Below, one piece after another: positions 53,101 through 61,020 of a DNA stretch of 64,000 bases; positions within the stretch are counted from its first letter, which is position 1, and each line of letters starts with the position of its first letter. Origin of the DNA: Oscillospiraceae bacterium (GTDB lineage Bacteria > Bacillota > Clostridia > Oscillospirales > Ruminococcaceae); NCBI GenBank assembly GCA_018110985.1, contig JAGAWT010000013.1, positions 1 through 64,000 on the forward strand. The letters are read 5' to 3'. The notes under the pieces are model-generated. The model was given only the letters and a program-made list of their open reading frames with translations. It made no database searches and was not told where the DNA came from. The position numbers and the translations under genes were made by a program.

Positions 53101-54066
53101 TCACTCCTTTTCTTTGGTTTCATCATTCACAGTCATGTTACCGGCAGAGTCTGCTCTCCATCCCCTTTGTATGCAATAGCTATGAAAAAATCGTTTATCG
53201 AACCGCAGTACCCTGAAAGCATTTCTCTCATGTACTTCCAGCCCTTCGGTGCTGCCTTCCCAGGAAGATACTTGATCATACGCCCTGCGGTAGAGCGGGT
53301 CATCCGACGGTGAGATGTGCATCAAAAACCGCAGGGATTCCCGCAGCATCCTCTGCTGAAGCTTTTCTTCGGGAAAGCCGAAAGACCGCAGATCATCTGT
53401 TTTTTGAAGATTTGCTTTATAAAGATCCCTGTACAGCACCTCATCCTTCGTTTCCGAAATGCTGCCTTTGCGCTTTTGATAATAATACAGTTTGTCATCC
53501 AGACAAACTATCTTCCCGGCTTTATACACCAGCTTATGGGTAGTAGCAGTGTCTTCGGCTATCTGCCCCACAGGATAACGTATGCCGCTGAACAGTGTTT
53601 TGTGATACAGCTTGTTCCATACGGCGGAGTATCCGTGCTCCACTGCGGCCTCCGCAGATATAATGCCTTTTGGCAGCGGTTCTCTTATCACGGCATTTCC
53701 GTGGATATCTATGATAGTCATATCAAAGACTGCAAGATCCGCATTCTCTTTTTCGGCATTCTCCAGAGGCAGTCTGCAAAAATCCGGAGACACACGGTCA
53801 TCGGAATCCACAAACATTATCCATTCTCCGGCAGCCATTTCTATACCAAGGTTGCGGGCAGCACTGAGCCCATGGTTTTCGGTATGGATCACCCTGATGC
53901 GGCCGTCCTTTTTGCAGTAGTCATCACAGATCTCCGAGCTGCCGTCTGTTGAGCCGTCGTCCACAAGTATTATCTCCAGATCCCTGAAGGTCTGGGACAA
54001 TATACTGTCCAGACACCGGACTAAATAGGGTCTTACATTGTAGACCGGAACTATGACACTTATCAT
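53101..54066 (-). CDS. family 2 glycosyltransferase
   Basis: 321 aa. GT-A fold: VSVIVPVYN-like start, LVDDGSTDGS (residues 35-44), and the metal-binding MFVDSDD (residues 84-90). The C-terminal half is typical of bacterial polysaccharide GT2 enzymes. Cytoplasmic, using a nucleotide sugar. Placed between the radical SAM gene and precursor 1, it could glycosylate the peptide; involvement in an unrelated glycan is the alternative. Confidence 0.88.
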   Translation of the reverse strand: MISVIVPVYNVRPYLVRCLDSILSQTFRDLEIILVDDGSTDGSSEICDDYCKKDGRIRVIHTENHGLSAARNLGIEMAAGEWIMFVDSDDRVSPDFCRLPLENAEKENADLAVFDMTIIDIHGNAVIREPLPKGIISAEAAVEHGYSAVWNKLYHKTLFSGIRYPVGQIAEDTATTHKLVYKAGKIVCLDDKLYYYQKRKGSISETKDEVLYRDLYKANLQKTDDLRSFGFPEEKLQQRMLRESLRFLMHISPSDDPLYRRAYDQVSSWEGSTEGLEVHERNAFRVLRFDKRFFHSYCIQRGWRADSAGNMTVNDETKEKE

Positions 54067-54087
54067 ATCACGCCCCCCTGACGACCG

Positions 54088-55407
54088 TCAGCAAACAGCC
54101 TCTTCCTCGTCGCTGCCGCCGCTTTCCTTCTCTTCTGCCAGGCGTTTGAGATCGGCTTTGACCATAAGTTCCCGCACTTCACGGCAATGAGTATCATAAA
54201 CCGGACAGGCGGAAAAGTTTGTGCAGTCGGGGAGGAAAGGACAATCCCTGCACTTCTCCCGTGTACGGTCCGTGCGGCAGAAGTCCTTTTTGGCTTTCTC
54301 ATCCGTTACGCCCTGTCGGATATTTCCGAACCTGCTCTCCTTCGGGCAGTGCTCGCAGGGGTACAGGCTGCCGTCGGGAGCGATGACCACACTGCCGCCG
54401 TCTGCCATGCAATGATTGATACGAAAAGAGCGTGTTAAACCCATGAAGCGTGAATTCCTGAACCCTGCATCAGTGATGAGCTCATAGGCATCCCTTATCT
54501 TAGTCCATATTTCGATATCATTTTCGCCCATGCGCACTTCATTAAGAGGTGCAAGGTACACGCTGACATTATCTTTGTTCTTTATCCTATCCCGCATATC
54601 CGAAAGGAACTCGGAAACAGTGTCAAAATTGCCTTCATCCACGTTGCAGCGGATGACCACCTTTATGCCGGCCTCGCTCATCATGCTGACCGATCCCATT
54701 ACCCTGTTATAATAGCCTTTGTCCTTGTAGTAGCACTTTCGGCGCAGATATTCACTCTCCGCACCGTCCATGGATATCTGTATGTGGCGAAGCCGCCAGT
54801 TTCCCCTCATTTTCCCGATGACCTTCGGGGTGATAAGGCTCCCGTTGGAGATCATGGAGCTTTTGTACTCGATACCCGCTTTTCTCAATCCGTCACAGAT
54901 ATAGTCGATGATCTTTGTGCCCATAAGGGGCTCACCGCCAAACCATCCCAGTTTCACCTTGTCCCCACGGTGAGTGTCCAAGATGTAACGGACGGCTTGC
55001 TCTGCGGTCTCTTCAGTCATGGATATGGGCTTCATGCCCTCTTCGTAGCAGTATGTACACCGTGCATTGCAGCCGAAGGTGGGCAGTATGGTATACCCAC
55101 TTATGCCCTTTTTCCCGGCATAAGCCCTCATGACAGCGGATATATGGCAGTAATAGGCGCACTCATCCTTTCCCTCGGGGACGAGGAACTGTGCCTTTAT
55201 CAGGTCGTCGAAGCCTTCTCCTGCCGCAGCAGACGCAGGGAGGGCTCCCTCGATACACTGCTTTGTCATATTCTGGAACAGGTATTGCTTCCCGCCCTGT
55301 TCAAAAGGAATGACATACATGGACGGCACATATCTTACACCCGCTTCAGGCCGTACAGGGGGCAGCAGCTTTGTCAAAGTCTTATCGGGACTGTGTATCT
55401 CAACCAT
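54088..55407 (-). CDS. radical SAM peptide maturase with SPASM domain
   Basis: 439 aa. An N-terminal leader-binding-like region (FEQGGKQYLFQNMTKQCIEG), then the radical SAM barrel with CNARCTYC (Cys113, 117, 120) binding the SAM cluster and WFGGEPLM downstream. The C-terminal SPASM part (CMADGG...LYPCEHCPKES...CRDCPFLPDCTNFSACP) holds Cys for auxiliary Fe-S clusters. Such enzymes install thioether or carbon-carbon crosslinks in ribosomal peptides. The ATG at 55407 is chosen for GAGGTG; a longer frame would overlap the HPr-kinase gene. Confidence 0.92.
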   Translation of the reverse strand: MVEIHSPDKTLTKLLPPVRPEAGVRYVPSMYVIPFEQGGKQYLFQNMTKQCIEGALPASAAAGEGFDDLIKAQFLVPEGKDECAYYCHISAVMRAYAGKKGISGYTILPTFGCNARCTYCYEEGMKPISMTEETAEQAVRYILDTHRGDKVKLGWFGGEPLMGTKIIDYICDGLRKAGIEYKSSMISNGSLITPKVIGKMRGNWRLRHIQISMDGAESEYLRRKCYYKDKGYYNRVMGSVSMMSEAGIKVVIRCNVDEGNFDTVSEFLSDMRDRIKNKDNVSVYLAPLNEVRMGENDIEIWTKIRDAYELITDAGFRNSRFMGLTRSFRINHCMADGGSVVIAPDGSLYPCEHCPKESRFGNIRQGVTDEKAKKDFCRTDRTREKCRDCPFLPDCTNFSACPVYDTHCREVRELMVKADLKRLAEEKESGGSDEEEAVC

Positions 55408-55415
55408 AAAGCACC

Positions 55416-56189
55416 TCAGAAAGTATTTCCGCCACAATGATGATCTGCCCCGTAAGAGCCGACTAAGCCCTCATAGGCTGTCACAGCCGCAGACGGCTCC
55501 GTGTTGCAGCCCAGCCTGTATAAGCCGACTGTGTCCAGCAGCCTTTTCTCCATGTTCATGATCCTCATCATGATGACGGGGTCTTTTGAGCTGAAACACT
55601 GCTTCATCAGCACGGGAAAGGCATCCGCTCCGCACATCGGAGAAACACGGTTTATTTCGCTGCGCTCCAGACTGACAACGGCTTTCAAGGGAGCGGAGGT
55701 GTTGGAGCTGAGGCGGTGCTTTCCATCCCATGGGGTGCCGCAGACTCTGACACCCTCCTCCGTGAACCTCAGCATGGGCTTGTCATCGTTTATCATCTGC
55801 ACTCTCTCACCGAAAACCTCTCTCCAGAGCCTTGAATGAGTGCTTTTGCCCGTTCCGCTCTTAGCGGTGAAGATAAATGCCTCTCCGTCCATACACAGGG
55901 CGGAGCCGTGCATCAGGAGCACATCGTATTCCGTCAGCTTTTCCGCCAGCAGACTGTGGATGGCATTATTCTCCAGATATCCGTCCGGACGGCGGCGCTT
56001 AGGATGCCCTTCCGCTTCGTCTGTCCTGTCAAAGTCTGCCTGTATGCGGGAAAGATCCTCTTCACCGGGTTCGACGGTAAACAGGGGTTCAAGGTCGGTT
56101 ATGTAATCCGCAAGGAATTCCCTGTTCTCCTCAAACCTGCACCGTATCCGCAGCGGAACTCCCGCAAGGCTGATATTAAATTCCTCCAC
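55416..56189 (-). CDS. HPr kinase-like (HprK-related) protein
   Basis: 257 aa. P-loop AKSGTGKST (residues 109-117) preceded by LLMHGSALCMDG, as in the HPr kinase/phosphorylase C-domain branch that occurs in lasso and other RiPP clusters, where homologues phosphorylate the peptide or a carrier. The N-terminal HPrK regulatory domain is absent. The GTG start has GAGGA 7 nt upstream and directly abuts the stop codon of a small leader frame. First full-size gene of the operon. Confidence 0.85.
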   Translation of the reverse strand: MEEFNISLAGVPLRIRCRFEENREFLADYITDLEPLFTVEPGEEDLSRIQADFDRTDEAEGHPKRRRPDGYLENNAIHSLLAEKLTEYDVLLMHGSALCMDGEAFIFTAKSGTGKSTHSRLWREVFGERVQMINDDKPMLRFTEEGVRVCGTPWDGKHRLSSNTSAPLKAVVSLERSEINRVSPMCGADAFPVLMKQCFSSKDPVIMMRIMNMEKRLLDTVGLYRLGCNTEPSAAVTAYEGLVGSYGADHHCGGNTF

Positions 56190-56330
56190 TTATAACTTCC
56201 TCAAACACAAAAACGCCCCCCGACAAGAGAGATACTTCTCCCATGTCGGATGGCTTTCGCATATGTAAGATGATAAAAAGGGTGCAGCTATGGTATTTGC
56301 AGACAAATCAGATCCAAGCATTTCTGTCAT
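56190..56330 (-). CDS. small leader reading frame, uncertain
   Basis: 46 aa from ATG 56330, or 43 aa from ATG 56321, which has the better spacing to AAAAGGGG. It contains SSYICESHPTWEKYLS and three Cys in all, ends in LCLRKL, and its TAA touches the GTG of the HPr-kinase-like gene. It lacks the PEIE leader of the two precursors. It may be a leader peptide for attenuation, an unrelated small protein, or chance. Confidence 0.35.
   Translation of the reverse strand: MTEMLGSDLSANTIAAPFLSSYICESHPTWEKYLSCRGAFLCLRKL
56209..56249 (-). promoter_or_regulatory. attenuator-like hairpin in RiPP operon leader
   Basis: CCGACA / TGTCGG stem with inner GAGA/TCTC pairing, then GGGGCG and T5 on the minus strand, just before the first gene of the operon. 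A second hairpin (GCCGC/GCGGC) lies at 56378-56393. The 255-nt leader is long enough for conditional termination. Confidence 0.4.
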
Positions 56331-56453
56331 CCCCTTTTATGTTTTTATGTGAAAAATAAACGACTTGTCTTTTAACTGCCGCTTGCCTGCGGCTGATATC
56401 ACAATAGTGTCTTCAGAGCGCATATCGTCCTGTTTGTGAGCTTATTCTTAGTC

Positions 56454-56482
56454 ATTATACTATTTTTTACACTGCATGTCAA
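56454..56482 (-). promoter_or_regulatory. promoter of RiPP operon
   Basis: Consensus minus-strand TTGACA (56477-56482), 17-bp spacer, TATAAT (56454-56459). It gives a transcript leader of about 255 nt before the HPr-kinase-like gene. Confidence 0.8.
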
Positions 56483-56585
56483 TGAATATTATTTTTCTGT
56501 TTTGTTAATATAAATATATTTATTTATATTATATTGACTTCACTGTTATGATGTGTTATTGTGACAAACTTATATAAGGAACAGT

Positions 56586-56628
56586 CGAAAATCCCCCACC
56601 CTGCAAGGCATTCTCAGCAGGGTGAGGG
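56586..56628. terminator. terminator after Fn3 protein (bidirectional)
   Basis: CCCCCACCCTGC / GCAGGGTGAGGG stem with 12-nt loop; ATTTTCG follows on the minus strand and CTGTTTTTG on the plus strand. Confidence 0.8.
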
Positions 56629-56650
56629 CTGTTTTTGCTGTAAAATATGC

Positions 56651-57610
56651 TTACTTTTCCTTTGCGGACACGATATCGGCTCTTGTGACCTTTGTCCACT
56701 TACCGTTTACATATGCCTTAACTGCGTAGCCGGTGTCGCCTTCCTTTTGCTTTATCTTCACAGCCGTTTTAGATGTGACAGATACCTTTTTCAGCTTTCC
56801 GTTCATGCGGTACACGGCATATTTTTCGGCACCTGGCACAGCTTTCCACCTGAGGGTTACCTTTCCGTCCTTAGCGGCGGCTGTGACAACAGGTTTATAA
56901 TAGACCTTCACATCCGCACTTCCGGAGGAAGATAGCTGTTCGGTACCGTTGACCACACAGCGCACAAGGAACGAATGTTCCCTGCCGTTTGCAGCTTTCT
57001 TTACGGTGTATGAGGCAGATGAAGTGGTCTTCAGCCTTTCATAGGCGCCATCGGTGTAATAATACACGATATAACTGTCTGCACCCTCCACACTGTTCCA
57101 GCTGAGAGTTATATTTCCATTGCTGTCGGCAGAAGCAGAGACAGTCAGCTCTCCGGATAATGAAGGCTTGTACACTTCGGACTTATCCTCTATGTTTTCG
57201 GTCTCCTTGGCAGTATCGGTATTCTGCACGATCTCATAAGAGGGTTTATATGTAGTTGAGGGAGCAGTCGTCACACTTCCTCCTGTGTAGCTTGTCGAAG
57301 GGTAGGAAGGAGTCGTCTGTACCGGCACGGGAACAGGAACGGGCGTGGGAGTCGGTACAGGTACCGGAGTAGGATCCGGGGTCGGTGTTGGGGTCGGTGT
57401 AGGTGTAGGTGCAGGGGCAGGTGTAGGTGCAGGTTCGGGATCGGGTGCGGGGACGGGAGCTGTTCCCTGCTGTCCGCCGCTTTCACTGCTTCCCCCCTTA
57501 TCGTCATCTATAAAGATGATAGGAAGATCAACAGCAGATACATTTACAGGAATGGTGCTTATGGTGAGCAATGTAAGTATAAAGGCGGCAGACCTTATTA
57601 TTCTTTTCAT
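56651..57610 (-). CDS. secreted protein with Pro/Thr stalk and two Fn3-like domains
   Basis: 319 aa. Signal peptide 1-26, short acidic stretch, then a 65-residue Pro-rich stalk (PAPTPTPTPTP pattern). Residues about 150-235 and 236-315 are fibronectin type III-like domains (TLSWNSVEGADSYIVYYY; VTLRWKAVPGAEKYAVYRM). No anchor or catalytic domain; likely a secreted or wall-associated binding protein. GGAGG precedes the ATG. It lies upstream of the RiPP operon but has its own promoter and terminator. Confidence 0.8.
   Translation of the reverse strand: MKRIIRSAAFILTLLTISTIPVNVSAVDLPIIFIDDDKGGSSESGGQQGTAPVPAPDPEPAPTPAPAPTPTPTPTPTPDPTPVPVPTPTPVPVPVPVQTTPSYPSTSYTGGSVTTAPSTTYKPSYEIVQNTDTAKETENIEDKSEVYKPSLSGELTVSASADSNGNITLSWNSVEGADSYIVYYYTDGAYERLKTTSSASYTVKKAANGREHSFLVRCVVNGTEQLSSSGSADVKVYYKPVVTAAAKDGKVTLRWKAVPGAEKYAVYRMNGKLKKVSVTSKTAVKIKQKEGDTGYAVKAYVNGKWTKVTRADIVSAKEK
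57319..57465 (-). repeat. hexanucleotide-rich tandem repeat coding the Pro stalk
   Basis: Variations of GTxGGx (plus reading) repeat about 24 times, encoding alternating Pro with Thr, Val, Ala or Asp. In-frame length variation is expected. Confidence 0.75.
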
Positions 57611-57716
57611 TGGGATTACCTCCGTTGCAAAAAGTCATATTTCTCAGAGTCATTCGGTCAGTTGCTTTCAATTTTTCCGTATAGTCTCATAAATTTGCGG
57701 TTTAGCTGACTTTTCC

Positions 57717-57745
57717 ATTATAACATATCATTACGACATAATCAA
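57717..57745 (-). promoter_or_regulatory. promoter of Fn3 protein gene
   Basis: Minus-strand TTGATT (57740-57745), 17-bp spacer, TATAAT (57717-57722), 107 bp ahead of the start codon. The rest of 57746-57985 shows no gene. Confidence 0.65.
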
Positions 57746-57985
57746 GCAGAAAATGCTTTTCGGCAAAATTAGACAGAATGACTGTTTTTCATTATCATCG
57801 CACGCCGATCATGTGCATATCATACAAAGGTCAACATACTTGTTTGCTCCGTTCCCTGCTCTCTTTTACGGGTATATATGCCATTTCCTCTTACAGGTCA
57901 CAGGTACCGATCTTTATTCAGAAAGGATCATCCGGTATAAATGACGTTAACAGGAAAGAAGCGGACAATCACAAATTGATATAAT

Positions 57986-58035
57986 CCCCTTAGAGTAGAC
58001 ACACGAAAAAACAAAAGCGTGTGAACTCTAAGGGG
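57986..58035 (+). promoter_or_regulatory. hairpin sequestering the transposase ribosome site
   Basis: CCCCTTAGAGT (57986-57996) pairs perfectly with ACTCTAAGGGG (58025-58035), and CACACG with CGTGTG inside. The 3' arm contains the Shine-Dalgarno AAGGGGG of orfA, so RNA entering from outside would hide it. Confidence 0.6.
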
Positions 58036-58043
58036 GTATTATT

Positions 58044-58784
58044 ATGTCAAGAAGACGTATATTATCGGATGAAGAGAGAATAGAAGCAGTACGGAAGTAT
58101 CTGGAAGGAAAAGTGAGCTGCAGAGGGATCGCCAAGGAATACGGTGTAAGCAAAAGTGCTTTTCAAAGCATGGTAAGACGATACAAAGCAGAGGGGATAG
58201 AATCACTCAGGCGAACAGCTCACAATAAGAAATATTCTTGTGAAACCAAGGTGAATGCGGTAAAAGACTATCTTTCCGGAAAATACAGTTTGGATGAATT
58301 ATGTACAAAGTATAAAATCACAAGTCATAGTATTCTCAGTCAATGGATCTTGTGCTATAATAGCGGTAAAGACTTTAAGGAGCGCACACGCTCGGAAAGA
58401 GGACTTACCATGAACAAAGGCAGAAAAACGACACGGGAAGAACGTGCAGAGATAGTAGCGTTCTGCATTGAGAATGGCAAGGATTACGGGCTTGCAATGG
58501 AGAAATACAAAGTATCCTATCAGCAGATCTATTCATGGGTACGCAAATATGAAGCAAAAGGTGTGGATGGACTCACCGATCGCAGAGGTAAGGCAAAGCC
58601 CGAAGAAGAGCTAACCGAAGCGGACAGACTGCGAATGGAAAACAAGATCCTGCAAGCCAAACTGAAAGACATGGAAATGGAGAATAAGCTGTTAAAAAAA
58701 TTCAGGGAGCTGCAGGGGGTGGTCATTGAGCGGAGTGCGAAACGAAGACAAATACAATGCCATTCAATACATGAACAAGGCTGA
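58044..58784 (+). CDS. IS3-family transposase OrfA
   Basis: 246 aa. Three helix-turn-helix segments (CRGIAKEYGVSKSAFQSMVR; SLDELCTKYKITSHSILSQW; DYGLAMEKYKVSYQQIYSWV) bind the IS ends, followed by a leucine-zipper-like coil (RMENKILQAKLKDMEMENK) that mediates dimerisation. AAGGGGG lies 8 nt before the ATG inside the left-end hairpin. It overlaps orfB by 59 bp; an A7 run at 58694-58700 sits exactly where the orfB frame opens. Confidence 0.92.
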   Translation: MSRRRILSDEERIEAVRKYLEGKVSCRGIAKEYGVSKSAFQSMVRRYKAEGIESLRRTAHNKKYSCETKVNAVKDYLSGKYSLDELCTKYKITSHSILSQWILCYNSGKDFKERTRSERGLTMNKGRKTTREERAEIVAFCIENGKDYGLAMEKYKVSYQQIYSWVRKYEAKGVDGLTDRRGKAKPEEELTEADRLRMENKILQAKLKDMEMENKLLKKFRELQGVVIERSAKRRQIQCHSIHEQG

Positions 58785-59619
58785 GCATTACCCGATACAA
58801 AAACTCTGTGCCATCGTTCATGTAGCACGTTCTTCTTATTACAAGTGGCTGAAAAGAACACCAAGTCACAGCCAGCAGGTCAACGAACAGCTTGTAGAAT
58901 GGATCAAACAGCACTATGAAGAGCGAAATGGAGTCTTAGGTTATCGGCAGATGACAGTCGTGATAAATCGTGAGCACGATGTGCATTACAACAAGAAGCG
59001 TATTTACAGGCTGATGCAGATACTTCACTTGAAGTCAGTCACCCATATCAGGAAGAAGACATATATCCCATCGACAGCACAGATCACAGCAGAGAACATA
59101 CTTAATCGAGATTTCCACGCTGACAAGCCGAATGAGAAGTGGCTTACTGATGTTACTGAGTTCAAATACTATATCGGCTCGAACATCAAAAAAATTTACC
59201 TGAGCGCCATCCTTGATCTTTATGACAGGCGTATCGTAGCTTATAAAATTGGTGACAGCAATAACAATGATCTTGTGTTTTCCACATTTGACGAAGCTGT
59301 CAGACTAAATCCTGATGCACATCCAATCTTCCACAGCGACAGAGGATTTCAGTACACCAATAAAAATTTCCATCAAAAGCTTGTTGATGCCGGAATGATA
59401 CAGAGTATGTCCCGTGTCGGAAGGTGCATTGATAACGGACCTATGGAGGGCTGGTGGCGCATTCTTAAATCCGAGATGTACTATCTCCGAAAGTTTACGG
59501 GTAAGTCCGAACTGATCTCGGCGATAGAGGACTACATCACCTATTACAACTCAAGGCGATATCAGATCAGACTTAGCTGCATGACACCAATGGAGTATCA
59601 TGATGCCTATGCTGCATGA
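58726..59619 (+). CDS. IS3-family transposase OrfB (DDE integrase core)
   Basis: 297 aa. HTH_21 region (RQMTVVINREHDVHYNKKRIYRLM), then the rve core: first Asp in WLTDVTEF, second in FHSDRGFQYT, Glu in PMEGWWRILKSEMYY, giving an intact DDE triad. TTG at 58726 is the first usable start; the frame is open back to 58696. It lies in the +1 frame relative to orfA, so a fused product would need a +1 (or -2) shift or RNA-polymerase slippage on the A7 run rather than the usual -1 shift. Confidence 0.92.
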   Translation: MSGVRNEDKYNAIQYMNKAEHYPIQKLCAIVHVARSSYYKWLKRTPSHSQQVNEQLVEWIKQHYEERNGVLGYRQMTVVINREHDVHYNKKRIYRLMQILHLKSVTHIRKKTYIPSTAQITAENILNRDFHADKPNEKWLTDVTEFKYYIGSNIKKIYLSAILDLYDRRIVAYKIGDSNNNDLVFSTFDEAVRLNPDAHPIFHSDRGFQYTNKNFHQKLVDAGMIQSMSRVGRCIDNGPMEGWWRILKSEMYYLRKFTGKSELISAIEDYITYYNSRRYQIRLSCMTPMEYHDAYAA

Positions 59620-59803
59620 CTGAGCGAGTGCCGTGGCAAGCCCCTTTTCGTTCATCGCTCCGCTCCTCACTTCAAAGGGGCTTGCTAGTGCGCTGTCAAT
59701 GACAAAGCAGCCTGCACAATTTGCACAGACTGCTTTTGGTCATTATATAGATTATTTTTGTTATTTGCGCTGTCTACTTGACAGGGGTCGGGTCAAATAT
59801 GTT

Positions 59804-59832
59804 TTGACAAACCCGACAAATAGTGCTATAAT
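59804..59832 (+). promoter_or_regulatory. promoter of yhaM-like gene
   Basis: TTGACA (59804-59809), 17-bp spacer, TATAAT (59827-59832), starting 17 bp outside the IS right end. The predicted transcription start near 59839 rules out an ATG at 59835. Confidence 0.85.
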
Positions 59833-59897
59833 AGATGGGTAAAGCCCGGTATAGTTATAACGGGAGAGCTTTTTATACAGAACATGGGAGTAAAGCT

Positions 59898-60887
59898 ATG
59901 AGTAATAATTACACGAAATTTCTTGAAATGAATGTAGGCGACACTGTTAAACGCCCTGTGCTCATTTCTTCCATAAACGAGAACAAGGACAAAAACGGAA
60001 AGCCATTTCTTAAAATAGGCATAAAGGACGGCTTTTCCGACCAGACTGCCATGATGTTCGATACATCTGCGGAGGATCTTGAAAAGAACGGCATAAAGAA
60101 GGATATGGTCGTGGATGTGACCATTGCGGTAAGCGAATATATGGGCGGCAAGAGCTTTCGCATCACGCAGATAACCCACACATCGGACACAGGTCTGAGT
60201 ATGAGTGACTTCATAAGGCTCCCTCCCATTGATCTGGATCTAATGTACGATGAGATAATATCTCTTATAAACAGCTCCGCAAATGACGGAGGCGGAAAAC
60301 ACGAGCCCTTGTCCGACCTTGCGGTAAGAGTTCTCACCGACAACAAAAAGCAGTATATGTTCTCCTCTGCTGCCGTGTCTATGCACCACAACATGAGAGG
60401 CGGTCTGTTGTATCACTCCTATCGCATGGTAAAGGCAGCAGATGCCCTCTGCGGTGTGTATACCGAGCTGGACAGGGAGCTTATGCTCTGCGGTACGGCG
60501 CTCCACGATATCGGCAAGATATGGGAGTACAAGACATCCGGTCAGGGCGATGCAGAGGTCACTGCCAGCGGTGTGCTTTTCGGTCATCTCTATCTGGGTG
60601 CGTCACTGATACGAGGGTATGCCGCAGATCACAATTACGATATGGAAAAAGTCCAGCTCCTTGTCCATATGATACTATCACATCACGGTACGCATGAATT
60701 CGGTGCCGTCACCTGCCCTGCCACCGCTGAGGCATTTATGCTCCATTACATAGATAATATAGATGCGAAGCTATATATGTGTGAAGACCTGTCAAAAGGC
60801 CTTGCTCCCGGCGGCATCACCGATAAAAAGCCTTTCGGTCTTGACAACAGGATATACAGGCCGAAAAATACGGATACCGAAGAATAG
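59898..60887 (+). CDS. yhaM: 3'-5' exoribonuclease YhaM-like (OB fold plus HD domain)
   Basis: 329 aa. Residues 10-95 form an OB-fold nucleic-acid-binding domain (VLISSINENKDKNGKPFLKI). Residues about 160-300 form an HD phosphohydrolase domain with His163, His173 (GGLLYHSYRM) and the HD pair His203-Asp204 (ALHDIGKIWE), then HMILSHHG. YhaM trims RNA or single-stranded DNA 3' ends using manganese or cobalt. The start at 59898 has GGGAG upstream. Insertion of the IS just upstream did not disrupt its promoter. Confidence 0.92.
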   Translation: MSNNYTKFLEMNVGDTVKRPVLISSINENKDKNGKPFLKIGIKDGFSDQTAMMFDTSAEDLEKNGIKKDMVVDVTIAVSEYMGGKSFRITQITHTSDTGLSMSDFIRLPPIDLDLMYDEIISLINSSANDGGGKHEPLSDLAVRVLTDNKKQYMFSSAAVSMHHNMRGGLLYHSYRMVKAADALCGVYTELDRELMLCGTALHDIGKIWEYKTSGQGDAEVTASGVLFGHLYLGASLIRGYAADHNYDMEKVQLLVHMILSHHGTHEFGAVTCPATAEAFMLHYIDNIDAKLYMCEDLSKGLAPGGITDKKPFGLDNRIYRPKNTDTEE

Positions 60888-60989
60888 CTGTCTCACGTGA
60901 CCGTAAAAGAAAGATCAAAAGACCATATAAGCATCGGGAGGATATGCAGGTCTCAAAGGACTGACAGCATACAAAAAAATATGTTCACA

Positions 60990-61020
60990 GGCGGCGGGAG
61001 TCATTGACCCCGCCGCCGTT
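60990..61020 (+). terminator. terminator after yhaM-like gene
   Basis: GGCGGCGGG / CCCGCCGCC, a perfect 9-bp stem followed by GTTTGT. It overlaps the stop codon of the convergent transglutaminase-like gene. The 100 bp before it hold nothing recognisable. Confidence 0.7.

Larger units (their letters stand above)
57986..59787 (+). mobile_element. complete IS3-family (IS150-like) insertion sequence
   Basis: About 1.8 kb with two overlapping frames and related ends: left CCCCTTAGAGTAGACACACG, right (reverse complement) CCCCTGTCAAGTAGACAGCG, matching over CCCCT and AGTAGACA with a one-base offset. No clear target duplication was seen, so exact termini may differ by a few bases. Both transposase frames appear intact. 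Confidence 0.85.

Noticed and set aside
49303-56482. Lasso peptide cluster
   Set aside because: PqqD, HPr-kinase-like, nucleotidyltransferase and ABC genes fit, but there is no asparagine-synthetase-like cyclase or B2 protease. The transglutaminase-like gene at 61 kb is unlinked and on its own.
57986-59787. The IS3-family element as the source of the MITE-like repeats
   Set aside because: Its ends (CCCCT...AGTAGACA) share nothing with TACTAATT, and IS3 transposases do not make TNA-type duplications of this kind.
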